Assembly: GCF_036023875.1 (NCBI RefSeq)
Contig: NZ_CP107931.1
Coordinates: forward strand, 496,001 to 560,000
Direction of reading: 5' to 3'
Length of the DNA: 64,000 nt
DNA from: Mycobacterium sp. NBC_00419
GTDB lineage: Bacteria > Actinomycetota > Actinomycetes > Mycobacteriales > Mycobacteriaceae
Position 1 is the stretch's first letter. The number at the start of each line of letters is the position of its first letter. Under the pieces are notes generated by a model, which worked only from the letters and a program-made list of their open reading frames with translations, was not told the origin of the DNA and ran no database searches. Below, one piece after another: positions 39,959-48,219 of this stretch. A program made the translations under genes and the position numbers.

Positions 39959-40846
39959 TCAGCCGCGATTGCCGCTACGGGCCAGGATACGCGCCGCGGT
40001 CTGCTTCACCTGCTCGCCGAGCCAGGCGATGGTGGCCGCGTCCAGGGTGGTGAACGGGGCGGCGGTCACCGACATGGCGACCTGGCCGTCGGGTCCGGCG
40101 ATCGGCGCCGACACCGTGGCGATGTTGTGCACCGAATCGGTCCCGAGTTCCTCCGGCAGCACGTCGATCACGCTGAGGTCGGCGAACGCGCGGGCCAGTT
40201 GCGCGGTGATCGCGTCCACCTCGCCGTCGTCGCTGAGCGCCCGCAGTGCGGTGTAGACCCGCAGGTACTCCCGGGTCAGGCGCTCGACGACGAAGCCGCG
40301 TGCGCGGATCTCGTTGATCACCTTGGCGATTCGGGTGCGCAGCGCGCCACTCGGCTGCCCGATGGCCTCCAGCCAGGTCCGCTGCGCATCCGCATCCGAC
40401 CAGGCCACATAGTCGCGCCCGAAGGGGGCGACGAACGGGGTGCGCATTCCCCGGCCGATCGCGGGTGCGGCGGCCGTCTGCCCTGCCACGTCGACGATCA
40501 CCAAGCTGTTCTCCTCGCGGCGCGCGAGGTACACCTGGGTTCCGGTCACCGCCGCCAGGCCCTCGAGTTCGGCCCGGAACGCCCCCGCGCCGGTGAGACC
40601 GGTGATGGCGCTCCCCCAGGCGTACTTCGCCGTGCCCGAATCCCGGCTGACCCAGTCGCGGGCGGTCAGGGTGGCCAGGATCGCGTGGCCGGTGGCCCGG
40701 CTGATGCCGAGGCGACGGGAGATCTCGGCGAGCGAGAACTGGCGGCCCGGATCGGTACCCAGCATTTCCATGATGGCGATGACCCGCTCGGTGGGCGGGG
40801 AGGACGCTTGACGGGCACCGTCGGCCGCGTCTACGTTGAGCGTCAT
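39959..40846 (-). CDS. IclR-family transcriptional regulator
   Basis: A 295-residue regulator: N-terminal winged helix (SLAEISRRLGISRATGHAILATLTARDWVSRD) and a C-terminal effector-binding domain (RGFVVERLTREYLRVYTAL, IATVSAPIAGPDGQVAMSVT). IclR proteins usually sense an aromatic or organic acid and control a neighbouring catabolic operon. It is divergent from the sulfotransferase operon, with a candidate operator in the 48-base gap. Confidence 0.9.
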   Translation of the reverse strand: MTLNVDAADGARQASSPPTERVIAIMEMLGTDPGRQFSLAEISRRLGISRATGHAILATLTARDWVSRDSGTAKYAWGSAITGLTGAGAFRAELEGLAAVTGTQVYLARREENSLVIVDVAGQTAAAPAIGRGMRTPFVAPFGRDYVAWSDADAQRTWLEAIGQPSGALRTRIAKVINEIRARGFVVERLTREYLRVYTALRALSDDGEVDAITAQLARAFADLSVIDVLPEELGTDSVHNIATVSAPIAGPDGQVAMSVTAAPFTTLDAATIAWLGEQVKQTAARILARSGNRG

Positions 40847-40849
40847 ATT

Positions 40850-40867
40850 TCCGAACAGTACGTCGGA
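40850..40867. promoter_or_regulatory. Candidate IclR operator
   Basis: TCCGA and TCGGA arms (8-base spacer) lie between iclR and the sulfotransferase gene, flanked by ATATT-type sequence on both sides. The spacing and the divergent layout fit autoregulation plus control of the operon. Confidence 0.4.
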
Positions 40868-40894
40868 TATTCGACACTAGCAAGGGATGTGCGG

Positions 40895-42154
40895 ATGTCG
40901 TCAACGCTGACGCTGAATCTCGACGACCTCACCGCACCCGTGCTCACCGATGTCCAACAGCAGATCCTCGAGTACACCGAGGCACGCGAGGTGGTCCTCG
41001 ACGCGGACCGGATGCTGCAGGAGGCGGTCACCCAGGCCGGTGTCGACGACCTCGCCGACACCGACGGGTTCGCCGATCGCCTCGCGGCGCACATCGCCGC
41101 CATCGAGTCCGACACCGGGCTGCGACAGCTGAGCCGGGGCACCCTGCGCTCCCGGACAGTCCGCCGGCTGCGTAACCGGCTCTCGCTCAACGATCTGCTC
41201 ACGCGGTACCCGCACATCGAGTCCATCGAGATCGAGAAGCCGCTGATCGTGGTCGGCATGCCCCGCTCCGGGACGACGCATCTGGTGAACCTGATCGCCC
41301 AGGATCCACGCCGGCGCGCGCTGCCGTACTGGGAGAGCGACGAGCCGATCCCGGCCCGCGGCCACGGGCCCGACGTATTCGGGGTGGACCCCCGCTACAC
41401 CAGGGCCAAAGCCGAGCACGAGGCCCTGATGGCCAGCACCCCCTACGTCGCGGCCATGCACGACCGGTTCCCCGAGGCCATCGAGGAGGAAGTCGAACTG
41501 CTCGACCTCGACATGGCCGGCTATGTCCTCGAATGGCATGCCAGGGTGCCGGCCTGGCGGGACTACTACCTCGGCCTGGACCACGTTCGGCACTACGGCT
41601 ACCTCAAGAAAGTGCTGCAGGCGTTGACATTCCTGCGCGGCCCGCGCACCTGGGTGCTCAAGTCGCCGCAGCACGCCGAGCAACTCGGGCCACTGATGGC
41701 GACCTTCCCGGATGCCACCGTGGCGTTTACCCACCGCGATCCGGTGGCCGTGATCCAGTCCGCGATCACCATGATGGCCTACTCGGACCGGTTGCGGCGC
41801 ACAAGTATCGACCCGGACTGGCTGGTCGACTACTGGTCCGACCGGATACACCGGCTGCTGAGCGCCTGTGTTCGCGACCGGGCACTGGTGCCCGCCGATC
41901 GCAGCATCGACATCTCCTTCCACCACCTCAACGGCAATGAGATGCCGGTGCTCGACGAGCTCTACGCACTGGCCGCGGTGGACATCGGGCCCAAGGTGGC
42001 CAAGCGATTCCAGGCCTATACCGACAGCAACCGCCGTGGCGGCAAAGGCCGCATCCCGTATGACCTGCGTGGCCATTTCGGCGTGGACCCGGCCGAACTG
42101 CGCTCCCGATTCGACTTCTACTTCGACCGCTTCGACGTCCGCCCAGAGACCTGA
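40895..42154 (+). CDS. Sulfotransferase family protein
   Basis: A 419-residue PAPS-dependent sulfotransferase. A helical N-terminal extension of about 110 residues precedes the PAPS 5'-phosphate loop VVGMPRSGTTHLVNL and the 3'-phosphate segment FTHRDPVAVIQSAITMM. It is of the type found in mycobacterial sulfolipid and sulfomenaquinone enzymes; the acceptor is unknown. The true start is ATG 40895 (AGGG 9 bases upstream), although the frame is open far upstream. First gene of a three-gene operon. Confidence 0.88.
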   Translation: MSSTLTLNLDDLTAPVLTDVQQQILEYTEAREVVLDADRMLQEAVTQAGVDDLADTDGFADRLAAHIAAIESDTGLRQLSRGTLRSRTVRRLRNRLSLNDLLTRYPHIESIEIEKPLIVVGMPRSGTTHLVNLIAQDPRRRALPYWESDEPIPARGHGPDVFGVDPRYTRAKAEHEALMASTPYVAAMHDRFPEAIEEEVELLDLDMAGYVLEWHARVPAWRDYYLGLDHVRHYGYLKKVLQALTFLRGPRTWVLKSPQHAEQLGPLMATFPDATVAFTHRDPVAVIQSAITMMAYSDRLRRTSIDPDWLVDYWSDRIHRLLSACVRDRALVPADRSIDISFHHLNGNEMPVLDELYALAAVDIGPKVAKRFQAYTDSNRRGGKGRIPYDLRGHFGVDPAELRSRFDFYFDRFDVRPET

Positions 42155-42163
42155 GAGGCCACC

Positions 42164-43405
42164 GTGACACCCATCTACCGCAGCCGCCCCGGCGCCGACG
42201 CGATGGCGCCTGCCGCGGCCGAGGCCGCCTACGAGGTGGCGCCCGGAATCTGGTGCTCCCCGGGCCTGACGAACACCTACCTGCTGACCACGTCGGCGGG
42301 CCGGGTGATCGTGAACACCGGGATGGGCTTCGAGGGGCCCGTGCACCGGGCCAACTTCGACGCCGTCGACGACTCCCCGGTGCGCTACATCGTCATCACC
42401 CAGGGCCACTACGACCATGTCGGTGGCCTGGACACGTTGCGCGACCCACAGACTCAGGTTGTCGCACAAGCCAACTGGGAACAATGGCGCGACGACAACG
42501 AGCGGCTGCTGCCCTACCGCGCAAACCGCAGCGCGTTCGCGTTCTCCGGCCGGCTCGCCGAGGGCATCGCGCACATCCAGGCGCGGTTCGGCAAGAAGCT
42601 ACCCCCGCAGAGCGCCGCGACGGCCGACATCACCGTCACCGACCGGCTGAGCCTGGAGGTCGGTGGCCGGCGGCTCGAGCTGATCGCCACACCAGGCGGG
42701 GAGACCACCGACTCGATGGTGGTGTGGCTGCCTGACGAGCGGGTCTGTCTGTGCAGCAACACCTTCGGCCCGGTCTTCGGTCACATCCCGAACCTGGTGA
42801 CGATCCGCGGCGACCGCTACCGCGATGCGCTGACGGTGATCGACACCGTCGAACGTGTCCGCAGCCTGCAGCCCGAGGTGCTGCTGACCGGGCACTTCGA
42901 TCCCATCGTCGGGGCTGCGCTCATCGACGCCGAACTGAGCAGACTGCGCGACGCCATCCAGTACATCCACGACCAGACCGTCGCGGGGATGAACGCCGGC
43001 AAGGACGTCCGCACGTTGATGCGTGAGATCAGCCTGCCCGCCGACCTGGAGGTCGGGCAGGGCTACGGCAAAGTCGCCTGGGACGTGCGGGCGATCTGGG
43101 AGAACTACTCCGGCTGGTTCCACCACAGCTCGACCACCGAGTTGTACCCACTGGGCCCCGAGGCGGTCAGCGCCGACCTGGTGGAACTGGCCGGCGCCCA
43201 GGGGATCGTCGAGCGGGCCCGGGCGCACCTGGACGCGGGCCGGCCGCTTGAGGCGATTCACCTCGCCGAGATCGTCACCGACGCCCGGCCTGAGCACCCG
43301 GACGCCCGCGCGGTGCTCCGGGGCGCCCACGAGACGCTGCTGGCCGGCAGCGTCAACTTCTGGGAGACCGCATGGTTGACCAAGCAAATCGAGAGGTACT
43401 CATGA
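42164..43405 (+). CDS. Metallo-beta-lactamase-fold protein (alkylsulfatase-related)
   Basis: A 413-residue protein: MBL fold (1-250) with the C-terminal alkylsulfatase-like dimerisation region (REISLPADLEVGQGYGKVAW, AIWENYSGWFHHSST). The metal motif reads QGHYDH (80-85) where HxHxDH is expected, so the first His is Gln80. Glu is kept in TPGGETTDSM and His in LLTGHFDP, but the ENxTHxxHN block is replaced by SNTFGPVFGHIPN. One zinc site may be lost. A sulfatase role is inferred, not shown. It overlaps the next gene by ATGA. Confidence 0.8.
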   Translation: MTPIYRSRPGADAMAPAAAEAAYEVAPGIWCSPGLTNTYLLTTSAGRVIVNTGMGFEGPVHRANFDAVDDSPVRYIVITQGHYDHVGGLDTLRDPQTQVVAQANWEQWRDDNERLLPYRANRSAFAFSGRLAEGIAHIQARFGKKLPPQSAATADITVTDRLSLEVGGRRLELIATPGGETTDSMVVWLPDERVCLCSNTFGPVFGHIPNLVTIRGDRYRDALTVIDTVERVRSLQPEVLLTGHFDPIVGAALIDAELSRLRDAIQYIHDQTVAGMNAGKDVRTLMREISLPADLEVGQGYGKVAWDVRAIWENYSGWFHHSSTTELYPLGPEAVSADLVELAGAQGIVERARAHLDAGRPLEAIHLAEIVTDARPEHPDARAVLRGAHETLLAGSVNFWETAWLTKQIERYS

Positions 43406-44151
43406 CCGCCAGCGTCAGCTTCGACTTCACCGGAACCCGGGTGCTGATCACCGGTGCGACAAGCGGTATCGGCCACGCGGTCGCCGTGCTGTTCCGCGAC
43501 GCGGGCGCCGAGGTGACCGTGACCGGCACCAAGGCGCACGCAGGCGACTACGACACCGACCTGTCCGGAATGAGCTACCGGCAACTGGTGCTCACCAGCA
43601 CCGACTCCATCGACCAACTGACACAGGACATCCCGGTGCTCGATGTTCTGGTCAACAACGCGGGGGCGAACTTCCCCGGCGGCCTCGACGAGTCGGCGCC
43701 CGACGGGTTCGCCGCATCGGTGGCGGTCAACCTCACCGGTCCCTACCGCCTGACAGTCGGCCTGCGCACGGCACTTCGTGCCTCCGAGCTACCCGGCGGA
43801 GCCAGCGTGGTCAACCTGTCCTCCATGTCGGCGCTGCGGGCGGTGCCGCTGGTGCCGGGCTACGGGGCGGCCAAGTCCGGGATCATCAACGTCACCCGCA
43901 ACCTCGCGGTGAAGTGGGCCAGGTACGGCATCCGGGTCAACGCCGTCGCGCCCGGCACCATCGACACCCCGATGACCGCGCCGATGCAGGGCGCCCCTGA
44001 AATCGTCGCGAGTGAAATTGCCCACATCCCCGCCGGCCGGATGGGCACCGTCGACGAGATCGCGCCGACAGTGGCGTTTCTGTGCACAGCGCAGAGCAGC
44101 TACATCAACGGGGCGGTCATCGTGGTCGACGGCGGCTCGGACTGCGTCTGA
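43402..44151 (+). CDS. Short-chain dehydrogenase/reductase
   Basis: A 249-residue classical SDR: TGATSGIGHAVAV cofactor loop, VLVNNAGANFPGG, catalytic Ser in NLSSMSALRA, Tyr/Lys in YGAAKSGI, and AFLCTAQSSYINGAVIVVDGG at the end. It probably oxidises or reduces an alcohol/ketone. GAGAGG lies 6 bases before ATG 43402, overlapping the MBL stop (ATGA). It completes the sulfotransferase-MBL-SDR operon. Confidence 0.9.
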   Translation: MTASVSFDFTGTRVLITGATSGIGHAVAVLFRDAGAEVTVTGTKAHAGDYDTDLSGMSYRQLVLTSTDSIDQLTQDIPVLDVLVNNAGANFPGGLDESAPDGFAASVAVNLTGPYRLTVGLRTALRASELPGGASVVNLSSMSALRAVPLVPGYGAAKSGIINVTRNLAVKWARYGIRVNAVAPGTIDTPMTAPMQGAPEIVASEIAHIPAGRMGTVDEIAPTVAFLCTAQSSYINGAVIVVDGGSDCV

Positions 44152-44165
44152 CCTCCGATCTGCCG

Positions 44166-44171
44166 TACCGT
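44166..44171 (+). promoter_or_regulatory. -10 element (TACCGT) for a leaderless start
   Basis: TACCGT is 6 bases before GTG 44178, suggesting that the amidotransferase gene has its own leaderless transcript. Confidence 0.38.
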
Positions 44172-44177
44172 GATCGG

Positions 44178-44888
44178 GTGCCCAGCAAGGTCCTGTTCAT
44201 CTACAACGATCCGATCGCCCCAGAGGCGCTGCTCGGGGAGACGTTCACCGAGCTCGGCTTCGACGTGGACACCTTCGAGGTGGTGCCCGCGGATCGGACC
44301 GCCAACCCGGCGGTCGAGGTCAGCTTCCCCGATCCGACCCGCTACGACGTGATCGTGCCGCTCGGTTCACGCTGGGCGGTCTACGACGAACGGCTGCCGT
44401 GGGTCGCCGACGAGATCGACACGGTGCGCCGCGCTGTCGAGGCCGACGTGGGCGTGCTGGGTATCTGCTTCGGCGGTCAACTGGTGGCCACCGCACTCGG
44501 CGGTTCGGTCACACGGTCGGACTCACCCGAGGTCGGCTGGCACCACGTGCACAGCAGCGACCACGACCTGGTGCCCGAGGGCCGCTGGTTCCAGTGGCAC
44601 TTCGACCGGTTCACCCCGCCGCCGGGGGCACACGAGATCGCCAGAAACGACAGCGCGTCACAAGCTTTCGTGAAGGGCCGGGCGATGGGTCTGCAGTTTC
44701 ACCCCGAACTCGACCACGGTCTACTGGAACTGTGGATCAGCGACGACCTGGGCCGCGTCGACGGCGACATGCAGCGGCTGGGGCTGCGCCACGAGGACCT
44801 GCGCGCCCACACCGGTCACCACGTCGACGACGCCGCCCGGCGGCTGCGCCGCCTGGTCCGGGGATTCCTGGACAAGGTGGCGGGCTAG
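44178..44888 (+). CDS. Class I glutamine amidotransferase-like protein
   Basis: A 236-residue stand-alone GATase1 domain. Nucleophile Cys97 in GICFGGQL and the His175/Glu177 pair in LQFHPELDH are present, so glutamine hydrolysis is plausible. It resembles GMP-synthase-like amidotransferases with an unknown acceptor. GTG 44178 is supported by a -10 box. The 3' end overlaps the convergent hydrogenase protease gene by 168 bases. Confidence 0.82.
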   Translation: MPSKVLFIYNDPIAPEALLGETFTELGFDVDTFEVVPADRTANPAVEVSFPDPTRYDVIVPLGSRWAVYDERLPWVADEIDTVRRAVEADVGVLGICFGGQLVATALGGSVTRSDSPEVGWHHVHSSDHDLVPEGRWFQWHFDRFTPPPGAHEIARNDSASQAFVKGRAMGLQFHPELDHGLLELWISDDLGRVDGDMQRLGLRHEDLRAHTGHHVDDAARRLRRLVRGFLDKVAG

Positions 44889-45314
44889 CTCGCCGCGCAC
44901 CGTCGCGACCGCATCCGGAACGGCCTGCGCCACAGCACTACTCAAGCCTTTGCCGTATCCCACGTCGACGACGCCGACGCTGACGACCAGCAGCCGCCCG
45001 GGCGCCCGGCCCAGCACCCGGGCCAGTTCGTAGGTCTGGGCCAGGTTCAGATCGTGTGAGCTGAACACCGCCGGCGAGGCCAGTTCGTCGATACCGCAGC
45101 ACCGGATCTGCCCGGGCACCACGTACTCCCCCGCCGCGGCGTCGATCACCACCGCCAGATCTGCGCCGTCCCAGGCGTCGATCAGGGCGGCCGGTTCCAC
45201 CGCACAGCGCACGACCGGCACTCCGGGGCATTGCCGGGCCACCTCGGCCGCCACCACGGGACCGACACCGTCGTCGCGGCGGTGTTCGTTGCCGATCCCG
45301 ATGACCACCCTCAC
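44721..45314 (-). CDS. [NiFe] hydrogenase maturation protease
   Basis: A 197-residue HyaD/HycI-type endopeptidase that trims the C-terminus of the hydrogenase large subunit after nickel insertion. Motifs: VVIGIGNEHRRDDGVG with a metal-binding acidic residue, VVIDAAAGE (Asp) and SSHDLNL (His). GTG 45314 overlaps the large-subunit stop (GTGA). The family core ends near residue 150; the last 45-50 residues are antisense to the amidotransferase gene and look like a run-on tail. Confidence 0.85.
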   Translation of the reverse strand: MRVVIGIGNEHRRDDGVGPVVAAEVARQCPGVPVVRCAVEPAALIDAWDGADLAVVIDAAAGEYVVPGQIRCCGIDELASPAVFSSHDLNLAQTYELARVLGRAPGRLLVVSVGVVDVGYGKGLSSAVAQAVPDAVATVRGELARHLVQESPDQAAQPPGGVVDVVTGVGAQVLVAQPQPLHVAVDAAQVVADPQFQ

Positions 45315-46597
45315 CGGCGGTCGATCGTGAGCGTCAGGAAATGTGTCGCGCACGAGATGCACGGGTCGTAGTTGCGAATCGTGCGCTCGCACAACGTCGT
45401 CAGGGCGGCATCGTCGAGATCTCCGCCGGCCAGCACCACCTTGGCCAGGTCGTCCTCGATCGCGGCCTGGTTCTGGGCGGTGGGCGGCACGATCACCGCC
45501 GCCTTGATCAGCCCGTCGTCATCGATCTCGTAGCGGTGATACAAGAGGCCACGGGGCGCTTCGCTGACTCCGTGTCCGACGCCGGGCCGGGCCGGCACGT
45601 CGATGAACGGCCGCGCCGGGCGCTCGTAGTCGTCGATGATGCGCAGCGCTTCCTCGACCGCGTAGACGGTTTCGACTGCGCGGACCACGATGCTGCGGAA
45701 AGGGTTTCGGCACTCGTCCCCCAGTCCGGCAGCGCTGGCGGCCTGCCGGGCGACCGGTGAGAGCAGTGCGGAGTTCAACGAGTACCGGGCCAGCGGACCG
45801 GTCAGATGACGCGCGCCGTCCAGGGTGGCGTGCAATGCGGTGGAATGCGGCACCTGGGATTCGCGGACATGGTCACTGAACTCGGCGATGGGGAACGGAG
45901 CACCCGCACTGCGGGTGATCGTGCCGTCCTCGATGGCATAGCGCGGACCGGTCAGCGCCAGCAGCTCGTGGTCCACGGTGACATCGGGGAAGTCGAACCC
46001 GGCCACCCAGTGCACGGTCGCCAGTGCATCGTCGAGGGTGCCCCGCAACAGCTCGGCCATCGGTTTTAGGTCGGCCTTGGTGGGCACCGAGTAGAAGCCG
46101 CCGAGGCGGACGTTGACCGGATGGATGGCGCGGCCGCCGATGAGTTCCATCAGCCGATTGCCGGCCTTCTTCAGCGCCAGCCCGCGTTCGACCGCGGCCC
46201 GGTGGTTCTTGGCCACGGCGATGATGTCGGGCTCACCGAGGAAGTCGGGCGCGTGCAGCATGTAGATGTGCAGGGCGTGGCTGTGGATCCACTCCCCGCA
46301 GTACAGCAGCCGGCGCAGCGCAATCACTTGGGGGTCGAGCGTGACGCCGCAGGCGTCCTCCAGCGCATTGCATGCGCTCATCTGGTAGGCCACCGGGCAG
46401 ATGCCACAGATGCGGGCGGTCAGGTCGGGCGGCTCGGTGTGCGCGCGACCGCGCAGGAAGGCCTCGAAGAACCGTGGCGGCTCGTAGATGTTGAGCTCGA
46501 CGCGCTCGGGCACACCGTTGCGCATCTCGACGTGCAGGGCGCCCTCGCCCTCGACTCGGGTGAGGGCACCGACGCGGATGGTCCGGGAGTCAGTCAT
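45311..46597 (-). CDS. hyhL: [NiFe] hydrogenase large subunit (group 3b-like, HyhL)
   Basis: A 428-residue catalytic subunit holding the Ni-Fe centre. N-terminal L1 motif RICGIC and C-terminal L2 motif DPCISCATH provide the four Cys ligands; FLTLTIDRR after His is the peptide removed by the protease. Subunit make-up (large, small, FAD, 4Fe-4S) fits the NADP-linked group 3b hydrogenase, called Hyh in M. smegmatis. ATG 46597 is set by MTDSRTIRVGALTRVEGEG. It overlaps the small subunit by 8 bases. Confidence 0.93.
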   Translation of the reverse strand: MTDSRTIRVGALTRVEGEGALHVEMRNGVPERVELNIYEPPRFFEAFLRGRAHTEPPDLTARICGICPVAYQMSACNALEDACGVTLDPQVIALRRLLYCGEWIHSHALHIYMLHAPDFLGEPDIIAVAKNHRAAVERGLALKKAGNRLMELIGGRAIHPVNVRLGGFYSVPTKADLKPMAELLRGTLDDALATVHWVAGFDFPDVTVDHELLALTGPRYAIEDGTITRSAGAPFPIAEFSDHVRESQVPHSTALHATLDGARHLTGPLARYSLNSALLSPVARQAASAAGLGDECRNPFRSIVVRAVETVYAVEEALRIIDDYERPARPFIDVPARPGVGHGVSEAPRGLLYHRYEIDDDGLIKAAVIVPPTAQNQAAIEDDLAKVVLAGGDLDDAALTTLCERTIRNYDPCISCATHFLTLTIDRR

Positions 46598-47357
46598 GGC
46601 TGGGGTGCTCGGCTTCCAGAGCATCGTGAAACTGCGTGACGTTGAACGTGTCGAACACCCGGTGCACGTCGGGTCCGGACATTCCGTCGCGGTGCAGAAG
46701 CGGGATCATCGCCGGCATGTTGGGGGTGGCCGCTGGGCCGAAACACCCGTAGCAGCCGCGGTGGTGGCGCGGGCACAGTGCGCCGCAGCCGGCGTGGGTC
46801 ACCGGCCCCAGGCAGGCGATGCCGTCGGCGACGGTCACACACGTCACCCCGGCCCGTTTGCATTCGGTGCACACGGTGGCCGCGGGCAGTCTGGGTTTGC
46901 GGCCGACCAGCAGCGCGGCCAGGGTGTCGAGCAGTTGGCGCCGGTCGATCGGGCAGCCCCGCAGTTCGTAGTCGACGGTGACGTGCGCCGAGGCGGGAGT
47001 CGAGGTGGCCAGGGTCTGGATGTAGTCGGGGCGGGCGTAGACCACGGAGGTGAACTCGGCGACGTCGGCGAAGTTACGCAGCGCCTGGATGCCGCCCGCG
47101 ATGGCACAGGCGCCGATCGCGACGAGAACCCCTGACTGTTCCCGGATCTCGCGGATGCGGCGCTCGTCGGAGGCGGTGGTCACCGAACCCTCGACCAGCG
47201 AGACGTCATACGGGCCGCCGACGAACGCGCTGGAGGCTTCGGCGAACGTCGCGATCTGCACCTGCTCGGCCAGCGTCAGCAGTTCGTCTTCACAGTCGAG
47301 CAACGTGAGCTGACATCCGTCGCAGGAGGCGAACTTCCACACAGCCAGGCTGGGCAT
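46590..47357 (-). CDS. hyhS: [NiFe] hydrogenase small subunit (HyhS)
   Basis: A 255-residue electron-transfer subunit carrying three Fe-S clusters. The proximal cluster begins at CDGCQLTLLDCE, with GACAIAGG and a C-terminal run CTECKRAG, CLGPVTHAGCGALCPRHHRGCYGC binding the others. It hands electrons from the Ni-Fe centre to the flavin subunit. ATG 47357 has AAGGAG 8 bases upstream and overlaps the flavin-subunit stop region. Cytosolic: no twin-arginine signal. Confidence 0.93.
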   Translation of the reverse strand: MPSLAVWKFASCDGCQLTLLDCEDELLTLAEQVQIATFAEASSAFVGGPYDVSLVEGSVTTASDERRIREIREQSGVLVAIGACAIAGGIQALRNFADVAEFTSVVYARPDYIQTLATSTPASAHVTVDYELRGCPIDRRQLLDTLAALLVGRKPRLPAATVCTECKRAGVTCVTVADGIACLGPVTHAGCGALCPRHHRGCYGCFGPAATPNMPAMIPLLHRDGMSGPDVHRVFDTFNVTQFHDALEAEHPSHD

Positions 47358-47358
47358 G

Positions 47359-48219
47359 TCAGAGCTCCTTGGTTTCCAGCAGCGGACGCGCCACGTCGTA
47401 ACCGACGACCGGCCCGTCGCGACATAGCAGCAGCGGGCCCAGCTGGCAGTGGCCACACCAGCCGATGCCGCACTGCATGTTTCGTTCCAGCGATACCCGG
47501 ATGTCGCCGGGCTGCACACCCTTGTCCAGCAGTGCCTGGGCACCGAAGCGCATCATCTGTTCCGGGCCGCACAAGAATGCCGTCACCCGCGCGGGCGTCA
47601 GCGACAGCCGCCGCAGCGGCTCGGTGACGAACCCGGTCTCACCGGGCCAGCCCTGGATCGGCACGTCCACGGTCAGGTGCACTTCCAGGCGTGGATCATC
47701 TTGCCAGCGTTGCACTTCGGCGGTGTAGAGGAAATCGCGCTGGGCACGCGCACCGGCGATGAGTACCACCCTGCCGTAGCGTTCCCGCTGCGCCAGCGCA
47801 CCGAGAACCACCGGACGCAGCGGCGCCAGACCGACTCCGCCCGCGACGATCACCAGGTCGCGTCCGGTCGCCTCGTCGAGCCCCCAGCTGGTGCCGAACG
47901 GGCCACGCACCCCGAGGGTGGTGCCCGGCTCTGCCGCACACAGCGCCGCGCTCACCGCACCGACGTTGCGGATGGTGTGGGTGATGGTGCCGTCGGAGGA
48001 CGACGGGTCACCGCTGACGGAGATGGCCACCTCGCCGACTCCGAAGGCGTAGAGCATCATGAACTCCCCCGGGCGCGGCGCGGACAGCTCGGTGGCGACG
48101 GGTTCGAGGCACAACGTGACCGAGTCGGCGTTCTCGACGACCTTCGAGCGCACCCGGTAGGGCATCGGCGCCATCGCCGAGGACTCCGGCGCCCACCCGC
48201 GCGTCATGGCCTCACTCAT
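47359..48219 (-). CDS. hyhG: Hydrogenase FAD/NAD(P)-binding subunit (HyhG)
   Basis: A 286-residue ferredoxin-NADP reductase-like protein: FAD region PGEFMMLYAFGVGE, NAD(P)-binding IVAGGVGLAPLRPVVL and AFLCGPEQMMRFGAQALLD, and a C-terminal 2Fe-2S cluster in MQCGIGWCGHCQLGPLLLC. It passes hydrogenase electrons to NAD(P)+ or takes them back. ATG 48219 has GAGGAGG upstream. It overlaps the 4Fe-4S subunit by 8 bases. Confidence 0.92.
   Translation of the reverse strand: MSEAMTRGWAPESSAMAPMPYRVRSKVVENADSVTLCLEPVATELSAPRPGEFMMLYAFGVGEVAISVSGDPSSSDGTITHTIRNVGAVSAALCAAEPGTTLGVRGPFGTSWGLDEATGRDLVIVAGGVGLAPLRPVVLGALAQRERYGRVVLIAGARAQRDFLYTAEVQRWQDDPRLEVHLTVDVPIQGWPGETGFVTEPLRRLSLTPARVTAFLCGPEQMMRFGAQALLDKGVQPGDIRVSLERNMQCGIGWCGHCQLGPLLLCRDGPVVGYDVARPLLETKEL

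Noticed and set aside
39947..40894. Upstream extension of the sulfotransferase frame
   Set aside because: It is antisense to iclR; the SD and protein start support ATG 40895.
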